Part shown: positions 54,596-62,480 of the stretch, piece after piece
Position numbering within the stretch: position 1 is the stretch's first letter
How the letters are laid out: the number at the start of each line of letters is the position of its first letter
Origin: Paracoccaceae bacterium
GTDB taxonomy: Bacteria; Pseudomonadota; Alphaproteobacteria; Rhodobacterales; Rhodobacteraceae
Direction: 5' to 3'
Assembly (NCBI GenBank): GCA_020628545.1
Contig: JAHDEX010000007.1
Location: 39,375 to 103,374 of the forward strand
DNA length: 64,000 bases
Notes under the pieces: generated by a model
What the model saw: the letters and a program-made list of their open reading frames with translations, nothing else
Databases searched by the model: none
Told to the model about the DNA's origin: nothing
Translations under genes and position numbers: made by a program

Positions 54596-55735
54596 TTAGT
54601 TCAGGCCAGAGACAGTCGTATCCAGGGCACGCACAGCGCCCAGCGAACCTGTCAGGGCCGCAATTGTCTTGTTGAACTGGCTGTATGGTGCCTCGGTCAC
54701 GAAGACGGTGTCTTCGTCACGGATTGCGAAATCGCGGGCCATAAAGATGCCATTTGGCCGTGTCAAATCAAGGACATAGACCACACGTTGTGTGCCGATC
54801 AGATCGGTCCGGCCGGTCAGACGGTTCGCGATCTCCTGCGGTTCGTTGCGGAAGACAAAGACACCTGTTGGATCGGCGAGGGTCGACGACAAACCGCCAA
54901 CCTGGGCAATCGCTTCAATGGCCGAGATCGACTGGCTTTCGAAAGTCACCTCGTTCTGGCGGCCTGTCGCACCCAGCGCGGTGAAGCTGCGGGTGTCGGC
55001 TTCGACAAACACGCGATCGCCGCTGCGCAATGCAATGTCATGGCCGGGGTGATCGTAGAGGTCTTCAAACCAGATGGACCCGGAATGGCTGCCACGGACC
55101 ACGGTCACCTGCGCTGTTTCAGGCTCAATCGCGATGCCGCCCGCGGCGGCGAGCATTGTGGCCAAGGTGCGTGTCGGACGCTCGATCGGGTAGACGCCTT
55201 GTGCACCTACGGCACCTGCCACAGCAACGGTCGCGCCGTCACCGGCAAGGCGGCGCACCTGGACCTGTGGGTCAGGTGTTTGATCGGCGAGTTTGTTGCT
55301 GATGATGCGGCGAATGGCTTCGGGAGAGTTGCCCGCAGCACGAATACGGCCCGCGTACGGCACGAAAATGAAGCCGGAGCCATCAACCTGAACTTCTTCC
55401 AGTACGGTCGCGTTTTGCCCAGTTGGGACAAGCAGACCGTCGTCCACGTTTTCCCATATTGTCAGCGCCAGTACGTCACCCGGTGCAATCGTGTCAGAGC
55501 CGAGGGTCGCCGCATTGCGGAACCCGGCCGAGAAACCAAGGGCAGGTGTCACAGAGGCGATGGCGTTCACACGGTCATCGACGGTCAGGATGAAAGCATC
55601 ACCTTGTTCGAGGACGCTGCCAGAAAAAATTTGGGACTTGTTAGGTCCTGAGCTTGGGACGCCACAGGCAGCAACTGCGCCTAGAGTCACGACGATGGCC
55701 ACGCCTTTTGCAAGGCGCAATGTCAGGGTTTTCAC
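54596..55735 (-). CDS. Polysaccharide export outer-membrane lipoprotein (Wza/KpsD/BexD type)
   Basis: A 379-residue lipoprotein: lipobox VAAC (Cys24), then a poly-export domain (IAPGDVLALTIWENVDDG and EVQVDGSGFIFVPYAGRI) and two SLBB-type domains (VAVAGAVGAQGVYPI and VTFESQSISAIEAIAQVGGL). It should form the outer-membrane exit channel for capsule. GTG 55735 follows AGGAGA. Between kpsC and kpsS; kpsM, kpsT and kpsE are not in this window. Confidence 0.88.
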   Translation of the reverse strand: MKTLTLRLAKGVAIVVTLGAVAACGVPSSGPNKSQIFSGSVLEQGDAFILTVDDRVNAIASVTPALGFSAGFRNAATLGSDTIAPGDVLALTIWENVDDGLLVPTGQNATVLEEVQVDGSGFIFVPYAGRIRAAGNSPEAIRRIISNKLADQTPDPQVQVRRLAGDGATVAVAGAVGAQGVYPIERPTRTLATMLAAAGGIAIEPETAQVTVVRGSHSGSIWFEDLYDHPGHDIALRSGDRVFVEADTRSFTALGATGRQNEVTFESQSISAIEAIAQVGGLSSTLADPTGVFVFRNEPQEIANRLTGRTDLIGTQRVVYVLDLTRPNGIFMARDFAIRDEDTVFVTEAPYSQFNKTIAALTGSLGAVRALDTTVSGLN

Positions 55736-55902
55736 TGCTGGTCTCCTCGACCTTATGTTCTGCCTCAGGGTATTCTTTTGTCTGAAGGCTAGGGGATAAG
55801 GGCGAAAATTCCTAGCAGACGGACAGGTTTACGCCGCAATGCTGTCACAAACTGTGACTTTTGCGCAGCGATGGTGTCTGGTGCAACAAGGTCTAGTGCG
55901 AC

Positions 55903-57198
55903 TTAGTTCACGACCCGCAAGGGTTGGCGCGGCGGAACTTTGCCCGCCTTGAGCGCATCATAGGGGTCTTCCTCAGCCAGCATCATATCCACGACTTCGC
56001 GTAGCAACTGGCGCCGTCCCCGCGATGAATAAAACCCGCCGGGAACTTGTGAGGTTTCCAACAGGAAGCGCCGAAAATCCTTGTATGCTTTGCTGTCGGG
56101 CCTATCCGGGTTGGCGAAGAATGCCGGGAGCGGCTGTTCGGAAACGAACTCCGGTTTGGCATAGACGGCGTCTCCGAATACCTTCAGCGGAATGCCGCGC
56201 CACAGGACCTGCTGGCCAGCGGTTGAATTGACGGTGACAGCGGTGCGGGCTTGATCGAGAAGCCGGGCCAGCTTGCCCCCGCGGACGTAATGGACGCGCC
56301 CAGAAACGCCATGTCGTTGTGCGGCGTTGCGGATCAAGCGCCGCACCGGTGAGCGGTCGTTTTCTAACGGGTGCGCCTTGAAGACGAGGTGGTGATGCTT
56401 CGGCGCCCCGAGAGCGAACCCTTCCATCACGATGTCGATGAACTCATCCATCCGCGAGAAGGGGGAATGTGCCTGGAAGCTGGCGTCATGTTCCAACTGC
56501 ATCAGGACGAGGTGATACGGAAACCCGCCGAGCCTGATCCGACGCGTGGCGAGCATGCGATCAATCGCGATGAGCGGCATGAGAATCAGGCGTTTGGAAT
56601 AAAGCAGTGCCTCTGTCGTGACCGGCAATTCGCGATGGCGCGTAAAGTTACGGAACTTACTGTTCAAGAACATCACAAACCAATGATAGACGGCGCCGTA
56701 GAAGACGTGTTCGCGCATATCGCCCCAATGAGCAGGGGGTGTCGGCACCTCAAGATCGGATCGCGCGAGCAGTTTTTGCATCGTCGCGACATCAAGGCTC
56801 ATCAGGCGGGAGTGACCGTTGCTGCCGCCCCGCTCGTAACTAACCCAGTAGGGACGCATGTAGCCTTCTTCAAAGACATGCACGGTCACACCACGATGTT
56901 CGGCGATGGTGATGGCTTTTGCGTGAATCGGGCGAATATCACCATAAAGCACAACATCGGTGATATGACGCTCTGTCAGAAGGTGATCAAAAGTTTCCGG
57001 CCAGTCATCTGCCGTGCCATAAAATGGCACAAATCCCGGTTTTCCAAACCAGAATGCGCGGTCACCAGCGTTGAACCCGACGCGGGATACTGCGCAGCCT
57101 GCGGTGCGCAACATGTCACCCAAATGCGCAAAGAAAGGCCCGTGGGGCCCCTGCAGGAAAAGGAAGTGGCGTTGGTCTGGCGAAATCACACGGAACAC
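55903..57198 (-). CDS. kpsS: Capsular polysaccharide biosynthesis protein KpsS
   Basis: Adds the first Kdo residue in group 2 capsule linker synthesis. The 431-residue protein shows FLFLQGPHGPFFAHLG at the start, VHVFEEGYMRPYWV, FKAHPLENDRSP and VTVNSTAGQQVLWRGIPLKVFGDAVY, typical of KpsS/LipB. The start GTG 57198 has no clear ribosome site. It is the promoter-proximal gene of the leftward capsule unit and is divergent from ribE. Confidence 0.9.
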   Translation of the reverse strand: MFRVISPDQRHFLFLQGPHGPFFAHLGDMLRTAGCAVSRVGFNAGDRAFWFGKPGFVPFYGTADDWPETFDHLLTERHITDVVLYGDIRPIHAKAITIAEHRGVTVHVFEEGYMRPYWVSYERGGSNGHSRLMSLDVATMQKLLARSDLEVPTPPAHWGDMREHVFYGAVYHWFVMFLNSKFRNFTRHRELPVTTEALLYSKRLILMPLIAIDRMLATRRIRLGGFPYHLVLMQLEHDASFQAHSPFSRMDEFIDIVMEGFALGAPKHHHLVFKAHPLENDRSPVRRLIRNAAQRHGVSGRVHYVRGGKLARLLDQARTAVTVNSTAGQQVLWRGIPLKVFGDAVYAKPEFVSEQPLPAFFANPDRPDSKAYKDFRRFLLETSQVPGGFYSSRGRRQLLREVVDMMLAEEDPYDALKAGKVPPRQPLRVVN

Positions 57199-57339
57199 TT
57201 AGTACAGATACGTTTCGGTTGATATAATGCGCGGTGTCTCTGGCGAAAATATGGCTTGCGGCCTTGATCCCGCATCAGATCGCCGTTGTCACCCGTGCGA
57301 CCCAGCGATAGGTCTGGTTTGAATCGAAAAGAGGCACTT

Positions 57340-57942
57340 ATGTTCACCGGCATCATCACTGACATCGGCACAGTTCTGGAGGTTGAACAGCGCGGCGATC
57401 TGCGTGCGCGGATCGGCACCTCCTATGATCCTGCGACAATCGACATCGGCGCGTCGATTGCCTGCGACGGCGTCTGTTTGACGGTCATCGCATTGGGGTC
57501 GGAGCCGCAGAACTGGTTCGACGTTGAAATCTCTGCAGAAAGCGTTGGTTTGACCAATATCGGGCGGCAAACGTGGTCGGCAGGGCGGCGTATCAACCTT
57601 GAACGCGCACTGAAGGTCGGGGACGAGTTGGGCGGGCATATCGTCTCTGGTCATGTTGACGGCGTGGCCGAGGTGACCTCTGTCCGTGACGAAGGCGACA
57701 GCACGCGCGTCACCTTCAAGGCGCCTGACGATCTGGCAAAGTTTATCGCCCCCAAGGGGTCGGTCACGCTCAATGGTACATCCTTGACCGTGAATGAAGT
57801 GGACGGGGCCACTTTTGGCGTCAATTTTATCCCACATACGAAGGTTGCAACGACGTGGGGTGATGTGCGCGAGGGCGACGCGGTCAATCTTGAGATCGAC
57901 ACAATGGCTCGCTATGTCGCGCGGCTTCGCGAGTACGGATGA
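57340..57942 (+). CDS. ribE: Riboflavin synthase alpha chain
   Basis: Dismutates two lumazines to riboflavin. The 200-residue protein has two similar barrels, each starting MFTGIITDIG.V or ..GDELGGHIVSGHVDG, with IACDGVCLTV and VTLNGTSLTVNEV. ATG 57340 follows AAAAGAGGC; the track start at 57286 is 18 codons early. No FMN riboswitch is seen in the 141 bases upstream. It overlaps the next gene by four bases. Confidence 0.95.
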   Translation: MFTGIITDIGTVLEVEQRGDLRARIGTSYDPATIDIGASIACDGVCLTVIALGSEPQNWFDVEISAESVGLTNIGRQTWSAGRRINLERALKVGDELGGHIVSGHVDGVAEVTSVRDEGDSTRVTFKAPDDLAKFIAPKGSVTLNGTSLTVNEVDGATFGVNFIPHTKVATTWGDVREGDAVNLEIDTMARYVARLREYG

Positions 57943-58493
57943 CGGCGGTTATTGGCCATAACAACGGTCCGACGCTTGAAGGTGGCAGATCGTGGCGGAC
58001 CTATACCTGGCGCAAGGCACGTGCAGATCTGTTGCCACAGCTACCGCTTGAAGTCGTCCGGCTCCGCGTGAAGCGTGCCAAAGCGCTGGGACTGCCTTAC
58101 AAAACCTACGCTGGCATCCGTGCGAGTACGGGGCACGACCTCGTGGGTTTTCTGTTCTCCAGCAATGCTTTGGGTGTCTACCGGGTTGGCCAGCAGGCAC
58201 CCGTTTTGGTAACGGACAAGCTCTCTGATTTAAAGGCCTGCCTGCGCATTGGTCTTGTCCATCAGCTGATTGATCTTTCCGGGATCTCCGTGCTCGACCG
58301 GATCGCGGATGCACCGCATCCCCATCTGTCCTGGTCGGATACGCGCGACCACGTGAAGGCCATCATCCACGCCACAGGCAAACCGGCGGACAGGTTTGTT
58401 CTGGTGGGTGAGACGATGTTTGAACGCGACTGGGCAGAAGCCGCGCAAACCGCAGGTTATCTTTCGGGTGCTCGCTATTTCAATCACCCTTGA
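57939..58493 (+). CDS. Conserved protein of unknown function in the riboflavin operon
   Basis: A 184-residue protein starting MTAVIGHNNGPTLEGG, coupled to ribE by ATGA. It continues with WRKARADLL and LPYKTYAGIRASTGHDLVGFLF. The IGHNNGP start is a short motif seen at the N-terminus of many unrelated alphaproteobacterial and phage proteins. I know no function for this family. It sits between riboflavin synthase and DHBP synthase, so a link with flavin metabolism is possible but unproven. Confidence 0.65.
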   Translation: MTAVIGHNNGPTLEGGRSWRTYTWRKARADLLPQLPLEVVRLRVKRAKALGLPYKTYAGIRASTGHDLVGFLFSSNALGVYRVGQQAPVLVTDKLSDLKACLRIGLVHQLIDLSGISVLDRIADAPHPHLSWSDTRDHVKAIIHATGKPADRFVLVGETMFERDWAEAAQTAGYLSGARYFNHP

Positions 58494-58575
58494 TGCGTTG
58501 TTTTGTGACGTCATGACGGTCTTTCCAAACATGGGGCGCTGGTCTATCCCGGCCACAACGCAATGAGGACCCGCC

Positions 58576-59706
58576 ATGAACGCCAACTTTGAAAAGCCGG
58601 GACCGGTCGAGGAAGACTGGAAAGACGCGATTTCGTCGGTTGAGGACATCATCGAAGATGCCCGTAACGGACGGATGTTCATCCTTGTCGACCACGAAGA
58701 TCGCGAGAACGAAGGCGACTTGGTGATCCCGGCGCAGATGGCGACACCTGATGCGATCAACTTCATGGCAACGCACGGGCGCGGGTTGATTTGTCTGACG
58801 CTACCATCAGACCGCATTGATGCGCTGGGCTTGCCGCTGATGTCGTCGCAGAACTCCTCCCGCCACGAGACGGCATTCACCGTCTCGATCGAAGCACGCG
58901 AGGGTGTGACGACGGGGATTTCCGCACACGACCGCGCCCGGACCGTGGCGGTCGCAATCGACGCGAGCAAAGGGGCCGCGGATATTGCAACGCCCGGTCA
59001 TGTCTTCCCTTTGCGCGCCCGTGATGGCGGCGTGCTTGTCCGGGCAGGGCATACGGAAGCGGCTGTCGATATTTCGCGCCTGGCGGGTCTGAACCCGTCT
59101 GGTGTGATCTGCGAGATCATGAAGGAAGATGGCGAGATGGCCCGTTTGCCGGATCTCGTTGCCTTTGCGCAGTTGCACAACCTGAAGATCGGAACGATTT
59201 CCGACCTGATTGCCTATCGCCGTCGCCACGACAACCTTGTCAAAGTGCGCGAGCAAGAGGTCATCACCTCCGAATTCGGAGGTGAGTGGGACATGAAGAT
59301 CTATACCGATGAGGCGCATGGGGATGAACATATCGTTCTGACGAAAGGAAACATCACCACCGACGCGCCTGTTCTTGTGCGGATGCACGCGATGGACCCA
59401 ATGTTGGACATCATCGGCACGGGCCCCAAAGGCCGCGCAGCAGAGTTCAATCACGCGATGGAGGTTGTCGCGGCCGAGGGGCGCGGAGTTGTGGTGCTTT
59501 TGCGTGATACGTCGATGAAACTCGACGTCGCTGATGAAGTCTCACCCAAGACGCTGCGCCAATACGGTCTCGGCGCGCAAATACTGAGCTCGCTGGGCTT
59601 GTCTCAGATCGAACTTCTGACAAATTCTCCCACGCCAAAGATCGTGGGGCTTGAGGCCTACGGCCTTGAAATCATTGGCACACGCAAAATTTCGGAGCTT
59701 GGATAA
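58576..59706 (+). CDS. ribBX: 3,4-dihydroxy-2-butanone 4-phosphate synthase with degenerate GTP cyclohydrolase II domain (RibBX)
   Basis: The N-terminal domain (1-210) is an intact RibB: VDHEDRENEGDLV, ATHGRGLIC and HVFPLRARDGGVLVRAGHTEA. The C-terminal domain (about 220-376) has the GTP cyclohydrolase II fold but lacks its three zinc cysteines (RMHAMDPML where RVHSECLTGD is expected) and the catalytic arginine segment. This is the RibBX type described in Proteobacteria. It makes the four-carbon riboflavin precursor, but cannot supply the GTP-derived one. ATG 58576 follows GAGGACC. Overlaps ribH by one base. Confidence 0.9.
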   Translation: MNANFEKPGPVEEDWKDAISSVEDIIEDARNGRMFILVDHEDRENEGDLVIPAQMATPDAINFMATHGRGLICLTLPSDRIDALGLPLMSSQNSSRHETAFTVSIEAREGVTTGISAHDRARTVAVAIDASKGAADIATPGHVFPLRARDGGVLVRAGHTEAAVDISRLAGLNPSGVICEIMKEDGEMARLPDLVAFAQLHNLKIGTISDLIAYRRRHDNLVKVREQEVITSEFGGEWDMKIYTDEAHGDEHIVLTKGNITTDAPVLVRMHAMDPMLDIIGTGPKGRAAEFNHAMEVVAAEGRGVVVLLRDTSMKLDVADEVSPKTLRQYGLGAQILSSLGLSQIELLTNSPTPKIVGLEAYGLEIIGTRKISELG

Positions 59707-60239
59707 TGGCCGGTCCCCCGCATTACATCATGCCGCTGCCGGAGTTTGAGAAGCCGGTGAAAGTGCTGATCGTTGCCTCGCCCTACTACAAAGACCTCAG
59801 CGATATGCAGATCGCTGGTGCCGTTGCAGAGTTGGAAAAGGCAGGCGCGACCCATGACATTGCGCATGTCCCTGGTGCATTGGAGATTCCAACCGCCATC
59901 GGCATCGCAGAGCGAATGAGCAACTTTGACGGCTACGTCGCGCTCGGTTGTGTGATCCGGGGGGAGACGACGCACTACGACACGGTGTGCAACGATAGTT
60001 CGCGCGCCATACAGTTGCTGGGCCTTCAAGGACTTTGCATTGGGAACGGCATTCTGACGGTCGAGAATTACGACCAAGCCGAAGTCCGCGCCGATCCTGA
60101 CCAGCAGAATAAAGGTGGTGGGGCAGCCGCCGCGGCCTTGCACCTGATCGCACTCAGCCGTAGATGGGGCCGTCCCGACAAAGGTGTTGGGTTCACCTCC
60201 GAGATTCTTCTCGCCCAATCAGGCAACTCCACTGCATGA
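59706..60239 (+). CDS. ribH: 6,7-dimethyl-8-ribityllumazine synthase
   Basis: Penultimate riboflavin enzyme. The 177-residue protein has VPGALEIPTAI, YVALGCVIRGETTHYDTVCNDSSR with the catalytic histidine, and GNGILTVENYDQAE. It starts at ATG 59706, overlapping ribBX as TAATG, and overlaps nusB by four bases. Slightly longer than usual (about 155) because of both tails. Confidence 0.95.
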   Translation: MAGPPHYIMPLPEFEKPVKVLIVASPYYKDLSDMQIAGAVAELEKAGATHDIAHVPGALEIPTAIGIAERMSNFDGYVALGCVIRGETTHYDTVCNDSSRAIQLLGLQGLCIGNGILTVENYDQAEVRADPDQQNKGGGAAAAALHLIALSRRWGRPDKGVGFTSEILLAQSGNSTA

Positions 60240-60709
60240 CCACGCTGTCGAATAACCAAATCCGTAAGATGAAATCGGCGGCTCGGCTTTATGCCGTCCA
60301 AGCACTGTTTCAGATGGAGGCCTCCGGCCAAACGGTCGAGCAGGTGATGCGGGAGTTTGAAGATCACCGCTTTGGCGCCGTTTATGACGGTGACGAGATG
60401 CAGGAGGGCGATGTTGAGACCTTCCGTGCCTTGATGGATCGCGCAGTCGACGAACAGGCCGCGATTGATCAGATGACCGACCGCGCGCTTGTTGCAAAGT
60501 GGCCTATCGCGCGCATTGATCCCACCTTGCGGGCCCTTTTTCGGGCGGCTGGTGCAGAGCTTTTGGCGAAACAAACACCACCAAAAGTGGTGATTGTGGA
60601 ATTCGTCGGCGTGGCGGAAGCGTTCTTTCCGGACGGAAAAGAGCCGAAATTCGTGAACGCGGTGGTTGATCACATGGCGCGCGAAGCGCAGCCGAACGCC
60701 TTCAGCTAA
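60236..60709 (+). CDS. nusB: Transcription antitermination protein NusB
   Basis: Binds NusE and boxA for rRNA antitermination. The 157-residue protein has ARLYAVQALFQMEAS near the start and helical bundle segments RIDPTLRALFRAAGAEL and KVVIVEFVGVAEAFF. ATG 60236 lies in the end of ribH (ATGA), the usual ribH-nusB coupling; the track start at 60164 is in the ribH gene. Confidence 0.95.
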   Translation: MTTLSNNQIRKMKSAARLYAVQALFQMEASGQTVEQVMREFEDHRFGAVYDGDEMQEGDVETFRALMDRAVDEQAAIDQMTDRALVAKWPIARIDPTLRALFRAAGAELLAKQTPPKVVIVEFVGVAEAFFPDGKEPKFVNAVVDHMAREAQPNAFS

Positions 60710-60730
60710 CGCGCATTTTTACCAAAATTC

Positions 60731-61240
60731 CTAGTTCGCGGATGCCATGCAAACGCTCGCGTCCGCGGGCAGTGTCACTTTCGCGGTGCCTGCGGCATCA
60801 AAGGTGCCTTTCAGAACACGATCGCTGAGCGCCACCCTGATCGATGCGCCTGCGATGTGCGACGGTGTAAATGTCATTCCTGCACCTTGGCCGTGTGTAT
60901 CGCTCAGTTGAGCAGACAGGTTCAGAAATTCACCTCGGGGGAGATCACGGACGAGAACCTGCAGGCGTTTATCGCCGTCGCGAACAGGGCTAAGGGCGCC
61001 ATAACCGCTTATGATTTCAACGGGTTGATGGGCTGACGTACCTTTGCTGGCATCGAAGATCAGATCGCCCGCAGACCCCGCAAGGTCAAGCATGACGATA
61101 GTATTGGACAAGTCGCAACCATTCGCCTCAAAGGAGATCTGGTCGCTTGGCGTGCTACCGGCGAATTTCACGATGAGATCCTGCGCAGCAACAGGTGCTG
61201 CCAAAGCAAGTAGTGCAAATATCAGGGCAGTCTTTTTCAT
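60731..61240 (-). CDS. Secreted protein of the aggregation-factor-core-like family (copy 1)
   Basis: A 169-residue protein with a signal peptide (1-19, ending VAA) and a beta-rich mature part: DLIVKFAGSTPSDQISFE, ANGCDLSN, VRDGDKRLQVLV, and the ending SVCMASAN. It is clearly related to the gene at 61721-62236. Two cysteines at equivalent places may pair. The family label follows annotation common in Rhodobacterales, which rests on distant similarity; function unknown. Confidence 0.65.
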   Translation of the reverse strand: MKKTALIFALLALAAPVAAQDLIVKFAGSTPSDQISFEANGCDLSNTIVMLDLAGSAGDLIFDASKGTSAHQPVEIISGYGALSPVRDGDKRLQVLVRDLPRGEFLNLSAQLSDTHGQGAGMTFTPSHIAGASIRVALSDRVLKGTFDAAGTAKVTLPADASVCMASAN

Positions 61241-61389
61241 TGAAATAGCCTTTCTGGCGATACTCTTTACTTAGGAACGCCTGATTGCGCTTTCCACTCT
61301 GGACAGAAAAATCGCTGAAATGTGTTCGATCTTTCAATCCCCGGAACCCACGCAGCGTTAACCGCTTCGTGAGGCATTTATGCGAAATT

Positions 61390-61401
61390 CGCGTTAACGC
61401 G
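61390..61401. repeat. Perfect 12-bp palindrome CGCGTTAACGCG
   Basis: Lies 20 bases before the ATG of the small secreted protein gene, overlapping the expected promoter or leader. Candidate operator; nothing else supports this. Confidence 0.35.
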
Positions 61402-61420
61402 ATCAGGATTGGAGATTATT

Positions 61421-61720
61421 ATGCGCAAATTGTGGCACGTTGCAATTGTTTTGGCGGCCATTCATGGTCCATCTGTGGTTGTGGCCGATGGCGTCAATGC
61501 GGGACTGCAGGACCCTCTGGTCGTCCCATCAACCAGTCCAACCGCCCTGACCAACGGCACCACAACCGTCATCGTCGGCAGTAATGCATCAGGGCGCCCG
61601 GGTGTGTCGCCAGATCAGATTTACGGCTATGACGTCAACATCGCCTACGATCATGTCGTTGTGGGAATGGCGGTCTTGGGCGGTATTTTTCTGATGACAG
61701 AATGGATGGACGCGCGTTGA
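61421..61720 (+). CDS. Small secreted or membrane-anchored protein of unknown function
   Basis: A 99-residue protein: signal peptide (MRKLWHVAIVLAAIHGPSVVVA), a serine/threonine-rich middle (PSTSPTALTNGTTTVIVG) and one C-terminal helix (HVVVGMAVLGGIFLMTEW). ATG 61421 follows TTGGAG; a 12-bp palindrome CGCGTTAACGCG (61390-61401) lies just upstream and may be regulatory. It converges on the second aggregation-factor-core-like gene with no gap. No family recognised. Confidence 0.5.
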   Translation: MRKLWHVAIVLAAIHGPSVVVADGVNAGLQDPLVVPSTSPTALTNGTTTVIVGSNASGRPGVSPDQIYGYDVNIAYDHVVVGMAVLGGIFLMTEWMDAR

Positions 61721-62236
61721 TCACCCGATGAACAGGCAGTTGGCCACTGCGGCTGGTAAGGGCACCTTGGCGACGCCGTCATTCGCAAAAGTGCCAACCG
61801 TTTGGTCGTCAGCAACTTGCAAAACTGCCGTTGCACCTGCGACCTCATTTTGGGCGACGTGGATCTCGGGGCCAAATCTGCCGCGCTCGGTATCATCGAC
61901 GTCCATCTTCAGCACAATGGGATTGTCGCGGTCGAGGGTCGCGATCAAGAGGATGAGTTGTTGATCGCCGTCGGTCACCGGCAGAAGTGTGGCCAGCCCC
62001 TCGTGCAGTTCTGCGGGCATCGGGTCTTGCGTACCGCGTCCACCGTATTCTGTGTCGATCAGGACACCGGCGACCGATGTTGTCAGGTCGATCGTCATCG
62101 TCGCGCCTGAAATGGCGCAGGTATCAGTTGTGATAGTGAATGAATCCCACGGGTTGCCGTCCCCAAAGGTCACCGTGATATCTGCGGACGCGCTGTGCGC
62201 CGATAGACCGGTGAGGAGCAAGAAGGGTCTGAACAT
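61721..62236 (-). CDS. Secreted protein of the aggregation-factor-core-like family (copy 2)
   Basis: A 171-residue paralogue of the gene at 60731. ATG 62236 follows AAGGGAAA and gives a signal peptide ending ASA; the track start is seven codons earlier. Equivalent segments are DITVTFGDGNPWDSFTI, VTDGDQQLILLI, EVAGATAVLQVADDQTVGTF and the cysteine near the C-terminus. Function unknown. Tail-to-tail with the 99-residue gene. Confidence 0.62.
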   Translation of the reverse strand: MFRPFLLLTGLSAHSASADITVTFGDGNPWDSFTITTDTCAISGATMTIDLTTSVAGVLIDTEYGGRGTQDPMPAELHEGLATLLPVTDGDQQLILLIATLDRDNPIVLKMDVDDTERGRFGPEIHVAQNEVAGATAVLQVADDQTVGTFANDGVAKVPLPAAVANCLFIG

Positions 62237-62303
62237 GACATTTCCCTTCATAAGCAAAAGGGTGGCGAGAACCGCAGCAACCGTAGGGGGTTTATTCCCG
62301 AGG

Positions 62304-62319
62304 ACCTGTATATACAGGT
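62304..62319. repeat. Perfect 16-bp palindrome in a structured intergenic region
   Basis: ACCTGTATATACAGGT is fully self-complementary. It lies in the 244-base gap between the secreted protein start and the desaturase stop. The same gap holds CGCGGG-ATGC-CCCGCG (about 62443-62458) and GAGC-AGAA-GCTC near 62409. The palindrome is upstream of the leftward secreted-protein gene, so it could be its operator; the others could be part of a terminator or RNA. I cannot name an RNA family. Confidence 0.45.
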
Positions 62320-62480
62320 GGGCGCCAGATAACTGAACCAGGGCTCAGACAGAGCCAGCTCCCTCGGATTTGCTTAAGGCCACTGGAATGTAACCGCCCT
62401 GAACACGAGAAGAGCAGAAGCTCGCCAAGCCCGTAGGTAAGGCGCGGGATGCCCCGCGACAAGGGCATGACAGAGATTTG

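Noticed and set aside
53602-55651. Two long plus-strand ORFs (53602-54675 and 54569-55651) opposite the capsule genes
   Set aside because: Shadows of kpsC and the wza-like gene, both of which have full family motifs on the reverse strand.
57199-57339. FMN riboswitch upstream of ribE
   Set aside because: Conserved RFN-element blocks are not visible and the gap is only 141 bases.
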